Below are positions 1 to 11,370 of a stretch of 64,000 bases of DNA, piece by piece. Source of the DNA: Phymatolithon calcareum (taxonomy: Eukaryota; Rhodophyta; Florideophyceae; Hapalidiales); assembly GCA_977006965.1 (NCBI GenBank), contig OZ345371.1, positions 1,178,001 through 1,242,000 on the forward strand, given 5' to 3'. The notes under the pieces were generated by a model. It did no database searches. It saw nothing but the letters and a program-made list of their open reading frames with translations, and was not told where the DNA came from. The number at the start of each line of letters is the position of its first letter. Within the stretch, counting starts at the first letter, position 1. Both the position numbers and the translations under genes were made by a program.

Positions 1-185
1 GGATCCATTCTTTAAAATAAACAGAGCAATCTCGTTTTTAATAGCTCTCTTTAAATTAGTAAGCATGGGTAACGCCATGAGCGAAAAATGGTAAATCGGT
101 GTCTCAAAAACCTAACGATAGAGTACAATTAGATTTCAATCATTCCCTCAAACAACTTTATTTCTTTGGGCTGTACTAGACGATA

Positions 186-1226
186 GTGAAGGCTACAGTA
201 GTATCTTGCCCAGTTCTTCCTCGCTCATCTTGGTTGATTTGCTCCTCTCGAATCTCTTACGACTTCCAGAGCCGAAAGTTTGAATCTCGACATCGGAAAC
301 AACCGGACATTCTGCTGATATACGACGATGGGGAGGATCACGCGTATCAGACGTCCCCCTCTGACTCTCAGATGCGAGTCAACATCTGCGACGAGAATGG
401 CGACACTCTCGATATGTACCGAAGCATCCCCAGTCACGTCGGTGGCGCAGGTATCTTGATCTTACGCGGGGACAACGTACTGACGGAAACTGCCATGAGC
501 ACCGGAGCGATCGGCTCATCCTTCGACGCCGAGGTATTCGCTGCAGTTCGAGCTGTCGAAGCCGTACAACAACTGCAATTCGATGGCGGACAACACATTC
601 GGTGGTTCATCGATAGTAGGAGCTGTCTGGATGCATTGGCCGGACAGCCTTGGATGTATGGCGAAATGACAAGGAAGCTGTGGGAAGTCATGGAGGCATT
701 GATGGAGGGCAACGTCACCATTGAGGTGATTTGGGTCCCAAACCACTGTGGGATACCTGGGAACGAGAAAGCCGACGAGCTTGCTCGTCGAGGCATTACG
801 GAATCAGATCTCGTGACGCATCAAGGCGTACCCTTGACCATGGAAACCGCGCGGTCCATAATTAAACCGCGCAATTCGATGAAACGAAGAAGTGTACAGT
901 TTCTACCTCCAGAACTTCGGATTAGTCACAGACGCGCTGAAGTCATCCTAAATCAACTTTCCGCAGAATGCTGCTCGCTGGTAGCAGCTTTTCACCGGAA
1001 GGACGATGGCTCGGTGGACTACGACCCCATGTGCAAAGCCTGTCCAGGTGGAAGCAAAGAGACTGTTGATCACTTAATTCTTCGCTGCCGTGGGCGTGCT
1101 TTATCAAGACGGCAGACTATTGGTAGAGTAGGCTCTAAAACGGTACAGGAATTATGTAGGGAGAAACCGCTTGAAGTACTCAAATTTGTGAACAATGAGG
1201 GGTTGCTTGACAACCCCAGATGTTAA
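186..1226 (+). pseudogene. LINE-type RNase H and zinc-motif fragment
   Basis: This 346-codon frame resembles the C-terminal part of a non-LTR retrotransposon polyprotein, where RNase H removes RNA from the RNA/DNA hybrid. Visible are the GGAG strand (residues 86-89), Glu116, Asp143 in FIDS, and His187 plus Asp197 within WVPNHCGIPGNEKAD. A C-x2-C-x9-H-x4-C zinc motif follows (Cys283, Cys286, His296, Cys301). The first catalytic aspartate, normally just before the GGAG strand, is not visible. The frame opens after a stop at 177, begins with GTG, and its first ATG is at residue 63, so the 5' end is lost. No reverse transcriptase lies upstream in the window. I read it as a 5'-truncated relic; a domesticated RNase H is possible but less likely. 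Confidence 0.7.
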
Positions 1227-1696
1227 TTTTAGTTAACGTCGACTTCCAGAGCAAGATTCTTTGACTTAGACACAAAGCTGGCTGTGTTTCAAAAAACGTG
1301 CTTCTTTCTCATAACGCAGTTGCCACTATTGGTGCTCTCATTGGGCAATTATGTCCGTCCGATGTCTCGCCAGGCCCAATAAAGTCTTCTATCTCGGCCA
1401 ATCGAATAGGGCGGATTGGTCTATCGGTCTTTGCGAGCCGTCACCAGGTTTTTTCAGTGGGTTTGGGCAATCCGTGCATCTGGAAACCGCGATGCTTTAC
1501 CCCGCCCCGCAACTGAGAACATATACGCATATACGAATTGCCTCTTCGCCGCTGCACTTCCCTTCTGCAATGTCTCAGACCTGTACATAAAGCTGAAGCT
1601 CCCATTTTCACACTACTTTTTCTCCCTGTATATTAGAACTCCCTCAAATATCTCCGGACCTGAGTTGCATTCCCAGCGCTTCTCTACATTATCGAG
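1227..1696. other. intergenic, 5' flank of the GST gene
   Basis: No convincing coding sequence. The last 120 bases before the GST start are pyrimidine-rich and contain TA-rich stretches (about 1625-1635) that could serve as a core promoter, but no consensus element is clear enough to call. Confidence 0.4.
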
Positions 1697-2299
1697 ATGA
1701 CCCCCACCATCAAGGTTACGTACTTTGCAGCCGCGGGTCGCGCGGAGCCTATCCGCCTCGCCCTGCACATCGGTGGCATCCCTTTCGAGGATGAGCGCAT
1801 TCCGGGCGAGGAGTTTCCCGCCCTCAAGGCCTCCGGAAAGCTCCCGTTCCTCTCCATGCCCACTATGACCGTCGACGACGAAATCTTTGCAGAGTCCGGT
1901 GCCCTGCTCCGATTCGCAGGAAAACTTGCCGGGCTGTATCCGAAATGCGACAAGGCTGCCATGAAAGTTGACATGATCGTTGACGCTCTCGAGACTGTAA
2001 TGACGCTGGCGGGAAGCGACAGCTCCAAGGAGGGCCGCGCTAAGTTGGTGGAAGAGTCATTCCCGCGATACATTGGAGCAATGGACAAGATTTATTCCAA
2101 AACCAAAGGACCGTACCTTCTTGGTGAGAGCATGACGATCGCAGATATCAAACTTATGACTTTGGTTACCGTCGCCAACGACAGTGGGAAGCTTGAGCAT
2201 CTGCCGGCCGGATGCCTTGAGAAGTACACCTACATCATGGCGGCTACAAAGGCTGTGCTCAGCAATGAAAAGGTGCAGGAGTGGAACGCGTCGCATTAA
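1697..2299 (+). CDS. glutathione S-transferase, sigma-class-like
   Basis: A 200-residue cytosolic glutathione transferase, the usual length for the family. These enzymes conjugate glutathione to electrophiles and lipid peroxides, or isomerise prostaglandin-like substrates. The N-terminal thioredoxin fold starts with VTYFAAAGRAEPIRL, in which Tyr9 is the expected catalytic tyrosine of the alpha/mu/pi/sigma group. The cis-proline loop is at KLPFL (Pro50) and the glutathione gamma-Glu binding Glu66-Ser67 pair is in FAESGALLRFAG. The C-terminal helical domain holds the conserved N-capping box TIAD (Thr147-Asp150). The ATG at 1697 opens the fold at the expected distance from Tyr9. The gene is intronless and has an AATAAA 52 bases after its stop. 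Codon use is more GC-rich than the surrounding repeats, as expected of a maintained host gene. I am confident of the family; the sigma class is inferred from the Tyr and the AEPIRL motif. Confidence 0.93.
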   Translation: MTPTIKVTYFAAAGRAEPIRLALHIGGIPFEDERIPGEEFPALKASGKLPFLSMPTMTVDDEIFAESGALLRFAGKLAGLYPKCDKAAMKVDMIVDALETVMTLAGSDSSKEGRAKLVEESFPRYIGAMDKIYSKTKGPYLLGESMTIADIKLMTLVTVANDSGKLEHLPAGCLEKYTYIMAATKAVLSNEKVQEWNASH

Positions 2300-2350
2300 G
2301 GTTCATATTCGATTTTCGTTCCAAATTTTGCACTGGAGAGGATATTTATC

Positions 2351-2356
2351 AATAAA
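2351..2356 (+). promoter_or_regulatory. AATAAA polyadenylation signal of the GST gene
   Basis: A canonical AATAAA hexamer 52 bases after the GST stop codon, in AT-rich sequence. Position and sequence fit a eukaryotic 3' processing signal. Confidence 0.6.
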
Positions 2357-3507
2357 GATAAGCTGACACTGAGTGAGCGGAAATTCTCAGATCTGTCGGA
2401 ATGATCTCATATCGTACAATTTGTACAGATTGCAGCTTACTCAATTTCCCGCAGAGAGGCTATAGCACTTGGGTGTCGTCTCCTCGGCAGATGAGGAAGT
2501 AAACAAGTTTGTTCCTTTTTCTGAAAACTTAAAGAAAAAGTCAGTCAGACTCTCCTTGCCTCCCGTCTGAAAGACTCCCCTTTGTCCGCAGACTGTATCG
2601 GGGGATTCAAGTGATTCAAGATGTTTTCTGAAATACTTACAAATAACTCTTTGGCATTGAACCCTCAGTATCAGACACAGAAAATATCGCAGATGCTCTT
2701 GTCTTTCTTACTACGGTGACAAAAGGAGCACATAGCATGTGTGCGGAGATGTGATACTTGTCGTCAATGTACTAATTTCTCGGATCCCATTCAGCTATAT
2801 ACAGCAGAGTCGAATCACCGAACAAAATGGACTCATCCAAGATACGTTCTGTTTCCGTGATGCCCTATCCATAGAGCAGGAACTGGCTTCGGTTTTTTCT
2901 AATGCTGACTTGTGTAATGAAACCAAACTGCCAGAGCATCATGTCAGTATACTTGCTCGACTGGTCCCTGACGATATCAATGGCGATCCTACCTTTTGTA
3001 TCGTCATATATTCTCCAGTCTAGTACTAATCCAGCCCGTTGAACCCTATCTTGCAAGTTCAGCATGGGTTTGCCAGCATGTTCGGAAGTATGGTCCTTCG
3101 TTCAAATTTCTTCTGTCTCTTGGACTCTAATCTGAAGTGTTGAGGAAGATTTCTGTGTGCAATCCGAAACATTTAGATATTCGGCGAGCCTTGACTTCTA
3201 CAAAATTTTCTGGAGTAGAAATTTCTGTCATACAGACGCTGCTTGCGTGGTTTTGCTTGCATGCGGGGAGCAATAATTGGCACTTTGGTTTCTAATTAGT
3301 CAGCTTTTCTTCTGGACTGCAACGCGTTGCTTCATCTGACTTCGCCTCGAGCGCGCTTCTCCTGCATCACGAAGGGATGTATCAGGTCATATGTGCATCA
3401 TTGGAACATTCGAACACATCGGATATATGTTTGTTTGTTTATATATTGCAGGAACTCGAGCGACACCAAGGCTACTCAACATCTAGTGTCTATGTGACGG
3501 GAATTTT
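2357..3507. other. intergenic, no gene recognised
   Basis: AT-rich sequence with short open frames on both strands, none with recognisable motifs or codon bias. I see nothing I can support here. Confidence 0.5.
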
Positions 3508-5412
3508 CCCTCAATTGAGGGAATGAGAATCAATTATTTTTTGCCAACGACAGCTACTCATTATTAGGCTCATCAAAGGCATCAAGCTCATGGATGTGTT
3601 CAGCATGCTTAGCAAAACAGTTTCTACCTGTTGAAGTGCCACATATGTTGATTGCGGCGCCAGCAAGTCTACTCCATGATGAGAACACGAGGGTAAATTC
3701 CTTGACTTGTCAGACTCTGCAGTTGTTTTGAACGGCTAAAGTAGTCATCATGCCATCTGTGGCTTACTTTTCCATTTTCAGGGGAGTTCAGTGGGTTTCA
3801 ACACCGCCCTTGGAGCAAAACATACCTTTTGGAGTACTGAACATCGATGATTATTGCGCGAGGCAGAATGAATCCGGGAGGACAAAGCGCCTTGTACCAG
3901 AGTATGGGGCCAAAAGACGGCGCAGTACAACTGTAATATGTTCCGTTTCAGGTTCTAAATCGTTTTGCTTCTCGCCCTCTGCCGTGGTCCCCAGATCAAG
4001 ATGCAGCATCATCTCACGTCTTCCTTAGCCTGAATTCTGTAATTCGCAACCTTTCTTCGACTTACGGTGGATGGTGATGTACTGAAGGAGGCCATTTTCA
4101 ATCCAATGGCCTCCGTTGCCATACCAAAGAGATATGAACTTGGCAAAGCAAAACCAGGTCTAACAGAGACACAGTGGTTTTTTTGTGATCTTTAAGAGCA
4201 TCGACAAAATCCTGAACGAGCGCCCACCGATACTGTACGGACGACATAATGCCTTGTTCACTTGGTTGCACGGTGAATGTGACGCACCGGAGGTACTCGA
4301 AGAACCTGTCTCTGGTCATCCCACTGTTTGAAAATGAAGGAGTGAGGATATACTTGTTCCCCATTGTAGACTTCCATAAAATCTCTTTGCGCCCAACTCC
4401 TGAGGACGAGTATTCCGAAAATCTTAGCCTCCGTTCTTTCTATTCGTTTCAGCTTAGCGGATGCCAAAGCAACAATTGTTCGCAGATGCACTCGGCGAAA
4501 CATCGTCATGAAGGAATCGTACAGTGTGTGAAACCCGATGCCACCGTTCTCGGATATAACATCTCTGTTTATAGTGTGAACTTTCCAGAACTGACGGGGA
4601 ATCCTTCTCCCATTGAGACGCAGAACTTTGCGCTCGAACCATGGCACTCCAATAGCAAAAATACTCTACTCACGGTCTGGCGCAGTGACATCAAGCTCCT
4701 CTTGCGATTGTTGGTCCCAAGAACCATGCAGCGTGTAGGCGAGGAAGCCCGCAAGAGGGCGTTCAGAGCTCCTTTTGATTGTATGGTAGGTTTTTTCTGC
4801 CTTCTGTCGAGAGTGCGGTTGATACTGAACGCATAACTCGGTGTTTGGCGAAGAAGATGTTCGACCGCGAGTACTGTAAGCCGGCGTTCGAGGTACAGAA
4901 CTTTTCCTGCTGGGACTCGATACAGTCATTCGAGAGGAACGAGCGCCTTCGTCAGCCTTCCCTGACTTGACGTTAACAATCTTGATAGTCTTAATCTTAG
5001 TCTTTTTGATTGGTTTCTGAACAAAGACCCATTTCACGCGAACTGACGTGCTCGAGTGACCCTTGATTTCATCAACGTGCACCTTTTGAACCCTGCCGTT
5101 CACTTTTTTGACTTGTAAAACGCTCCATATAGTCGGCGGCACTGTGCTGGACTTATCATTGATGTTTCTTTGGTATGTACGGCTGCACCGACCACTCGGC
5201 GCGGGTCTTTTTCTCGAGGCATGGCAGATGTGTTTTTTCTGAGTGACCAGCAGATTTTCGTTCCTACCGGCGAACGACGCGGTTCTAAGGTTGTAAAAGG
5301 GGTACTCCCCACCAATAACAAAAGGTCACCTTTCCGAATCTGGCGCTCAAAAACTGATCCGCTTTCTTTTTACAAACTTTTTTGAGCTCTTAAATCCACC
5401 CTCAATTGCGGG
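3508..5412 (-). mobile_element. decayed piggyBac-like DNA transposon
   Basis: About 1.9 kb bounded by candidate inverted ends: CCCTCAATTGAGGG at 3508-3521 and, read inward from the other side, CCCGCAATTGAGGG at 5399-5412 (13 of 14 match). The interior holds transposase remnants on the minus strand (separate entry). A TTAA target duplication, expected of this superfamily, is not visible, so the ends are tentative. The left motif is itself a perfect palindrome, which could mimic a terminal repeat. Confidence 0.45.
3890..5321 (-). pseudogene. piggyBac-like (DDE_Tnp_1_7) transposase remnant
   Basis: Minus-strand coding traces in shifting frames. Near 4364-4150 comes a block with MTRDRFFEYLRCVTF and then YRWALVQDFVDAL, characteristic of the N-terminal half of piggyBac-family transposases of protists and algae. 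After a frame change near 4140 the reading continues with SLWYGNGGHWIENGLLQYI and HRKSKKGCELQN, then MMLHLDL and an LLAPYSGTR segment near 3910. These match the order of the family's catalytic region. Upstream fragments (4666-5142 and 5100-5321) are basic and probably the N-terminal tail. At least two frameshifts and one in-frame stop make it non-functional. The family call rests on motif order recognised from memory. Confidence 0.65.
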
Positions 5413-5648
5413 TGCTCGTCACACAGACACTAGGGGGCATATGATTGTTCCTGAACTTGATCTCGTTGTGCGCACTCGCGTAACAGGTTCCCGTGATTTC
5501 TACTGCACATCACTACACGGCGACATCCGTGTGCCCTTCGCTGAACGTAATTCAATTCTTGCTTGTGACAGGACTTGAACCGATGACCTCAACATTCCTG
5601 CCTGTATCATACCGAAATATACGCACAGGTGCGAGGAGACACCATACC

Positions 5649-6618
5649 ACAGGTGGAAACACCAACCGGAATTACGGCCACAAGCACAATCAGGCGCATA
5701 AAAAACGCCAAAGCAGCGGTACACCAACTGAAGACACTTGGGGTGTTCATTCGGGGGATAAACATCAGGAAAGCCATACGTATCTACAAGTCACTGATCC
5801 AACCAAGGTGGGAATACGCACCGTGGACTTCAGAAGTACAAGAAGCTATCAAAGAAGTAGAAAGAACCTTTTTCTTCCAAGTATTCGGTGGTACTGCAAG
5901 TGGAAGGATCGAGCGGCTCCGGCTTCTGTGCAGGATCCAACCACCAGAACACAGGAGAGAAATATTATCGCTGAGTATGCTGCGAAGAGGAAAGGCAAGG
6001 AAGGTGGCTATCCTATCCAAGCCAAGGGAAGAGCGAAAACTTCAAAGAACTGCAGTGGGCAAGTCGCGATATTGCAGCGATGCTGCAACAAGAACAGTTC
6101 ACGGCCCCCTTCAAACATATGCAGGAAGGGAAATCTCCAAGCCAAGTCCGACGAATACTGTTCGCTAAAGAAGGCACGAGGCTCGAAACGAGAAGAAAGA
6201 GGAAAATACCGTACGACAAACCGGATGAGATCCCGACCATCCTCATATTTGCAAAGGTGAGACATCGACAGCTGGCCATAAAATACGCAAGCGGAAGATT
6301 CCCTCAAGTGAGCACGACGCTAAAATCGAATACATTCGGAACGGCAGCAGAGCTCCGCCTGGAGACCATACGCATTAACCTAGCAAAGTATGAACTGGAC
6401 CCCGGAGAGATGTTAAGAAGGGAAAGGACATTAGACTCCATACTACTCTACAGTGTCACCATAACTGACAATATAGAGAACGACGAGTCCCTGTATTAGG
6501 GACGAGGCGATATGCTAGAATGAACAGTTACGAAAAGCTGCTCCCGTACAGTCTTAGGAGTGTTAATGAGGGCTTTCAAATAAACAACTAAACAGTTGCA
6601 AAAAAACAGGTGGAAACA
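5649..6618 (+). mobile_element. 5'-truncated LINE insertion with 13-bp target duplication
   Basis: The insert (5662-6605) is flanked by the direct repeat ACAGGTGGAAACA at 5649-5661 and 6606-6618. It carries the C-terminal end of a LINE polyprotein, a 3' untranslated tail with the shared TTTCAAATAAAC motif and a short A-run. That combination shows target-primed integration of a 5'-truncated copy. Its 3' tail also resembles that of the minus-strand copy at 15231-15514, so the two belong to the same or a sister family. Confidence 0.85.
5680..6499 (+). pseudogene. C-terminal part of a LINE polyprotein, frameshifted
   Basis: The frame runs through KTLGVFIRGINIRKAIRIYK and LIQPRWEYA, the thumb and post-RT region of LINE reverse transcriptases. 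It goes on through FFFQVFGGTASGRIERLRL and RIQPPEHRREIL. After a frame change between about 6000 and 6080 it resumes with KVRHRQLAIKYASGRFPQVS and ends DNIENDESLY at 6499. The same block order occurs in the LINE copy at 11371-12295 (TPWTEDVQ, ATFFNQVFG, KHRQLALQYACGRFPQ). Catalytic RT motifs are missing because the copy is 5'-truncated. It is a relic. Confidence 0.75.
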
Positions 6619-7487
6619 ATGGATATATACCTCATGTTCAGTGAGGATGTCATAGTAAATTAATTTGCACGCACTGGTTATTTCACCGCTTCCCATACCC
6701 CTGGCAAGTGGAAGCAAGAAACGAATATTCCGAACTCGATGAAGCTCTCACAGAAATTTCAAACATAATGACCAAGCAACAACTTCCGATATTCAAAAAG
6801 AGATGCTGGAAATGACTTTTGATACTGTCCAAAGAAATGTCCGATATCAACTACTTAAATGAGAACGTAAGCGAAGGATTGTAGCTCAACGAAAAGTCTC
6901 TTGGTTGCAATGATAATTCACAAAGGGAGCTTCAATTAAACAAAAATCCAATCCAATCTACAGTAAATTAGTCGATTTCAATCGTTTGCTTCAAACTTGA
7001 GCTTGTGCACGCAACAATAGCAAGAACTGTACAACTTTCCTGAACTTAATAATAGTGTCTTTGCCCATGTAGTATCTATAAGGGGACACGCACGCCCGAA
7101 AACCCATCATTCCGTTACTTCAGCCCACTTGTAACCGCCCATCCACTGGAGGGTCTCCCTTTCCCACTAGTGTCCGCTAAAAGGAATCGAAAGAGCTTTG
7201 GGTCAGTCGACGGTAACGCGTAAGTGGCTTCCAATGTTGCGATCCTTTTCTAGTCCGACTCTTCCGTTCTCTTTTAATCTAGCGGCGATACAGCGCGACT
7301 AAGAGCCACAGTACTCAGGACTTGGGACACAACTCTTCGCGCACTTGCGAGCGGCATGGAAGCCAAGACTCTATCTGAGAGGACCAATGGTTTCTTAAGG
7401 ACTTTTGCTCGAGACGAGAACAATTTTTTCAATCTTGCATAGCCAACTCATGCGCCAGGAAATTTCGTGCACTCATCAACGTTTATC
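6619..7487. other. intergenic, no gene recognised
   Basis: No open frame with recognisable motifs on either strand between the LINE and the hAT-like element. I see nothing specific here. Confidence 0.5.
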
Positions 7488-7495
7488 CCTAGATG

Positions 7496-8286
7496 CAGGC
7501 TTGGAACCAATTTAATTGCTGGAATTGCTGAAGGAAAGAGCAATCGTGCAATTCAACTGTTCGTCGCTTCTTCTTTTCAATTTAAACTGCAATTAGCAAT
7601 CCCTACTCCAATCGATACTGCAATTCCTACCCTTTACTGCAATTCGTTTACCAATTAGCGAAGCCTAAGTCTTCTTTATTTCCGTTCACCAGGCACGACT
7701 TGAGATGGTTGTATGGGATTGTGTAGCCCTTGTTGTGCTCAAAAACGAAACTCCGGTTTTGACTGGAAGGTGCATGTCTCTCCACCCGGGCACTGAAACA
7801 CTTGAAAAGTCACATTTGTTCGAACACCGGATCCTCGACGAATATTGACATCGCGAAGATCTTCGCGGAGCTTCTTCATGAGAAGTTGGACCACCTCTTT
7901 CTTCGACGGTTTGCGTGATGGAGGCGACATGGTGAATTTGGCCCTGGCGATAATAACTTAGCAGTCTCTTTGGCTTTTATAAGAGTACCATCGTACTTCT
8001 ATGCAGCAGCCACGTTTATCTGATGCAATGTGCTAACATAGACGTATGTTGAAAGTACAAAAGGGGTACGTATTCAAATGCATCAAATGCGTAAGAAAAC
8101 GTAGCTTTTTTCTGATTCAGCATATAAATAGAGAAAAACGTAGCGCAATACGTATCGCAATTGAATCTTCGTGAGAAATACACATTGCAATTAGATGCCC
8201 ATCTTACCTCGAAAATTTCAATTACGAGTCTATTGTACAATTAACTCGAATTGCAATTAATTGCAATCAAATTGGTTCCAAGCCTG
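7496..8286. mobile_element. non-autonomous hAT-like element
   Basis: A 791-bp segment with inverted ends that begin CAGGCTTGGAACCAATTT on the left and read the same from the right (8269-8286). It is flanked by near-identical 8-bp direct repeats, CCTAGATG at 7488-7495 and CCCAGATG at 8287-8294. An 8-bp target duplication with CAGG-type ends is the hAT signature. Subterminal AATTGC/GCAATT motifs recur near both ends, as in hAT subterminal repeats. No hAT transposase is present; only a 63-codon minus-strand frame lies inside. Confidence 0.7.
7739..7930 (-). CDS. small basic ORF inside the hAT-like element
   Basis: A 63-codon frame starting with ATG: an N-terminal SPPSRKPSKKEVVQLLMKKL helix-like basic segment and a C-terminal part with two cysteines. 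I do not recognise it. It lies inside a non-autonomous hAT-like element, so it may be the remnant of a transposase N-terminus (such proteins often start with a DNA-binding domain) or chance. Nothing else supports expression. Confidence 0.25.
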   Translation of the reverse strand: MSPPSRKPSKKEVVQLLMKKLREDLRDVNIRRGSGVRTNVTFQVFQCPGGETCTFQSKPEFRF

Positions 8287-8294
8287 CCCAGATG

Positions 8295-8635
8295 CCATAA
8301 GTAGTCGGGAAAGCTGGCGTGCTTGTGCCGAAATGCATGCGATCTCGCATACATTTAATCGCAAAGCGGGGGTAGCATATGGTACGAGCCAGCGCTCAAA
8401 GCACTGTGAATACTCTAACAGGCCCAAAAAAATTTCCATTTTATTAATGCTTTCGATTAGGAAAAGCAAGCCTGCTGTTGAAACGCTAACTTTCAATTTA
8501 ATCTGAAAGAGGTGTACCAGTCCCATAATATACGCTCCTCTCTAAGTGGAGCTCCAAAATGCGCTGGGTCAGGCCCAACAGCATTCTCGAATGCTAATTA
8601 TTATTCGTCCACTCAACAAGAACTCTTGTTTCACT
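8295..8635. other. left edge of the tandem array, no gene
   Basis: Unrelated to the sequence upstream of the other three receptor copies. The homology to the array starts abruptly at about 8636, so the array's outer copy has lost its promoter and start codon. Confidence 0.5.
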
Positions 8636-11370
8636 GGAAGCGATCGGGTTTGCTTTGGGCGTCACCCCAGAGCTGCGCCAACAAATCAAAAGCCTCCAGA
8701 ACCGACTTTCCAATTTCAATTGAGGCCCTGTCACATTCAAAGACTTGAATGACAGGCTCGACATCATGGCGAAACATGCTACAACAGTGTATGATATATT
8801 GGACCGGCACCGTGCTGCTATCCCAGCGGACACTTCAGACATGTTCCGCAGCCCCCTGAGTGCGTTCCAAAATTGCCTCAAAAGCGCCAATAACATCATG
8901 GATGTGTTTGCGCAGAAAGGATTCGCTGGAAGCAGCTTCGGGAAAACGTACAGAAATATTTCAGGTTTTTCGACGAGCAGCGCGGGCCAGTTCGTATGCA
9001 GAAGAGATGTCGACATTGCAGACCCAAGTCAAGGAAGCCTCAAACTCTTTGCAATCACTCGTTAGCGACCTCACTCTCTGAGTGAAGATGGACATCCTGC
9101 AACTCTCCACATCAGCAGCTAACACGGAAGCAATCTATACATGTGAAGGCAGTGCACCAGGCCTTCTACCCACATTAGCATTGGAATTCGAAACTACGGA
9201 CGCAGATGGTGAACCTATCACACCGGAAGGCAAGCTTAAACGCTCCGTGCTCATAGGCACCGAAGTCACAGCGGCCCGCTGGTGTCATGTACCCTACATA
9301 CGGGGTGGTCGGAATGGCCGGAGTCGGCAAGACTATAGCCTTGCAGGGTCTGGCATATGTCGATGATATCCGAAACCGTTTTGTCGACGGTGTGCACTAT
9401 ATGTCGCTCGGAGAAGGAGCGACATTGCGCTCTGCGATAGATGAGATTGCGAGGATCATGAAGATAACCGGAGCGAGTGATACAGACCAGATAGTTAAGA
9501 AGTTCTCATCCCTTCGTGAAGCGGTTGACTGTGCGGTCAAGTGGTTCAAAGATCGCATATGCTTATACCTTGTGGACGACGTATGGCCCACAGACAGTTG
9601 CCGAACCGGGTACCTCGGGGAGCTTCGGCAGTTATTGTGATCATGCCAATAGAGGAATGGCAATTACCACGCGGAGTGTTGCAATTGCGCAAAGTGCAGG
9701 ACGAATCGTTGACTTCGGCGCCAGAGATCCTCATGGAACTGTTTCAAGGAAACTGTTCATGACGTATGCAACATATTCAGCACCTCGAGAATCGCCGGCA
9801 GGGCAAGTTCCGCAACTCAGAAGCAGTATTTCAAAAATTCTTTCTCTTTGTGCCGAACTACCAATTGCTCTATCGATCGCAGGATCCACCGTTGCTCTGC
9901 TGGTGAGGATTCATGGTGATTTTGAAAGCGCTTGCGATGCATATGCTGGTGAGCTTGAGAGCACAAATAGATGTCTTACGAATGAGCAGAGCAGCGAAGG
10001 GTCAAGTCGGAGTGCGTGTATTCACCTGAGTTTGAAATACCTCAATGTGGAGTTCGTCAAATGAAAGTCTGAAAATGCTGTTAATTCTCAACACAGTATC
10101 ATCAAGGGAAGGTTAGGGTGTCATCGACCTTTAATGAGCTTGTGCGTGCTGGAGAAACAGGCATGGATCTCCATGTCAGTTCTTTCTCGGATGTGGCAAG
10201 TCGATTAGAAATCTTCGGACATTGTGAACATGTTGTGTGGAATGAGTCTCTCCAAGATTAATTTCAGGAAAGGCAGAACAGGTTGTACTGGAGAAGCGGG
10301 GCTAATGATTCATGATCTGCACCTTGATTTTTGTCGGCGAGGAGCAGAAAAGTAGAAGGTACAACGTCTATGGCACTGCAGGAATTTGGATGGGTATTTG
10401 AAACGAGATCAAATCAAGTCCGAGATCTCAACTCAACCTGAGAGCGGTTTGTTGAAGGCACAGGCACTGACAACACCTTCATGTAGATCGTGGTGGTCTG
10501 AAGAAATTCCCAAGGACGGATACATTCATGAAAACCTTTCGAGACATTTGTCACTTTCTGGCTTGATGTGGGAGCTGGCATCTTTGCTGCTAGACGGTCG
10601 CTGGACTCACTCGCGGATGAAAATTGGGGGTCTCTTGGCTCTCACGATTGATTTTGAGTGGTTCGAAAGGAATGATGATTTGAATACTGTGCAAGGCGAC
10701 ATGAAGCGTAGCTTCAAGTTGATTTTCAAGGCGATCAGAGTTTCCTGGGGGAGAGTATTTGATGGACATCGCGCTTTTCTGTTTCAAATTTGCAGACGTC
10801 TCTTTTCTGTGGGCAGGGAGGACGAAATTGTGGGTGCATGCGTGAAAAGCTTGGAGGAACACACTGGAAGTCCGAATTTGCTTCCAGTGAATTCATTTTT
10901 TCCAAATGTTCACAGTGGACCAATAATTGAGATACCTTTGGGAGGTTTTTGTCGTTCGGTTGCGTATTCTCCATGTGGGCGTTATATTGCCGCAAGTGAG
11001 GGATCAGACGTTGTTGTTCTCCAAGCAACCACAGGCACAATATTGGAAAGATTGGCAGGGCATTCTGATAATGGCACTGAACTTGCGATTGCAGGACCCA
11101 AGAAACTAATCTCAGGGTCGCTGGACAAGACATTGTGCGTGTGGGAGTGGGAAACATCTAACAAGCCTCTGCAAACTCTTGTCGGTCACATAGATGAGGT
11201 ACATTGCGTTGCAGTGAGCGGCGATACGAAACGGATATTCTCCGGCTCTCGGGATGGCACTCTGAGAATATGGGAAGCAACGGATGGAACCCAAATTAGA
11301 GAGATTGCGCAATGCAGATCAATTGCTTCACTTGCTGCTCATGGAGACAATCGAACAGTTGCAATTATCG

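Noticed and set aside
2739-3023. 94-codon plus-strand frame downstream of the GST gene
   Set aside because: Overlapped by an opposite-strand frame; no motifs or codon bias.
5561-5592. Minus-strand GGTTCAAGTCC, like the T-arm of a tRNA
   Set aside because: No matching acceptor 5' strand, D-arm or anticodon stem can be formed in the next 70 bases; at most a SINE or tRNA remnant.
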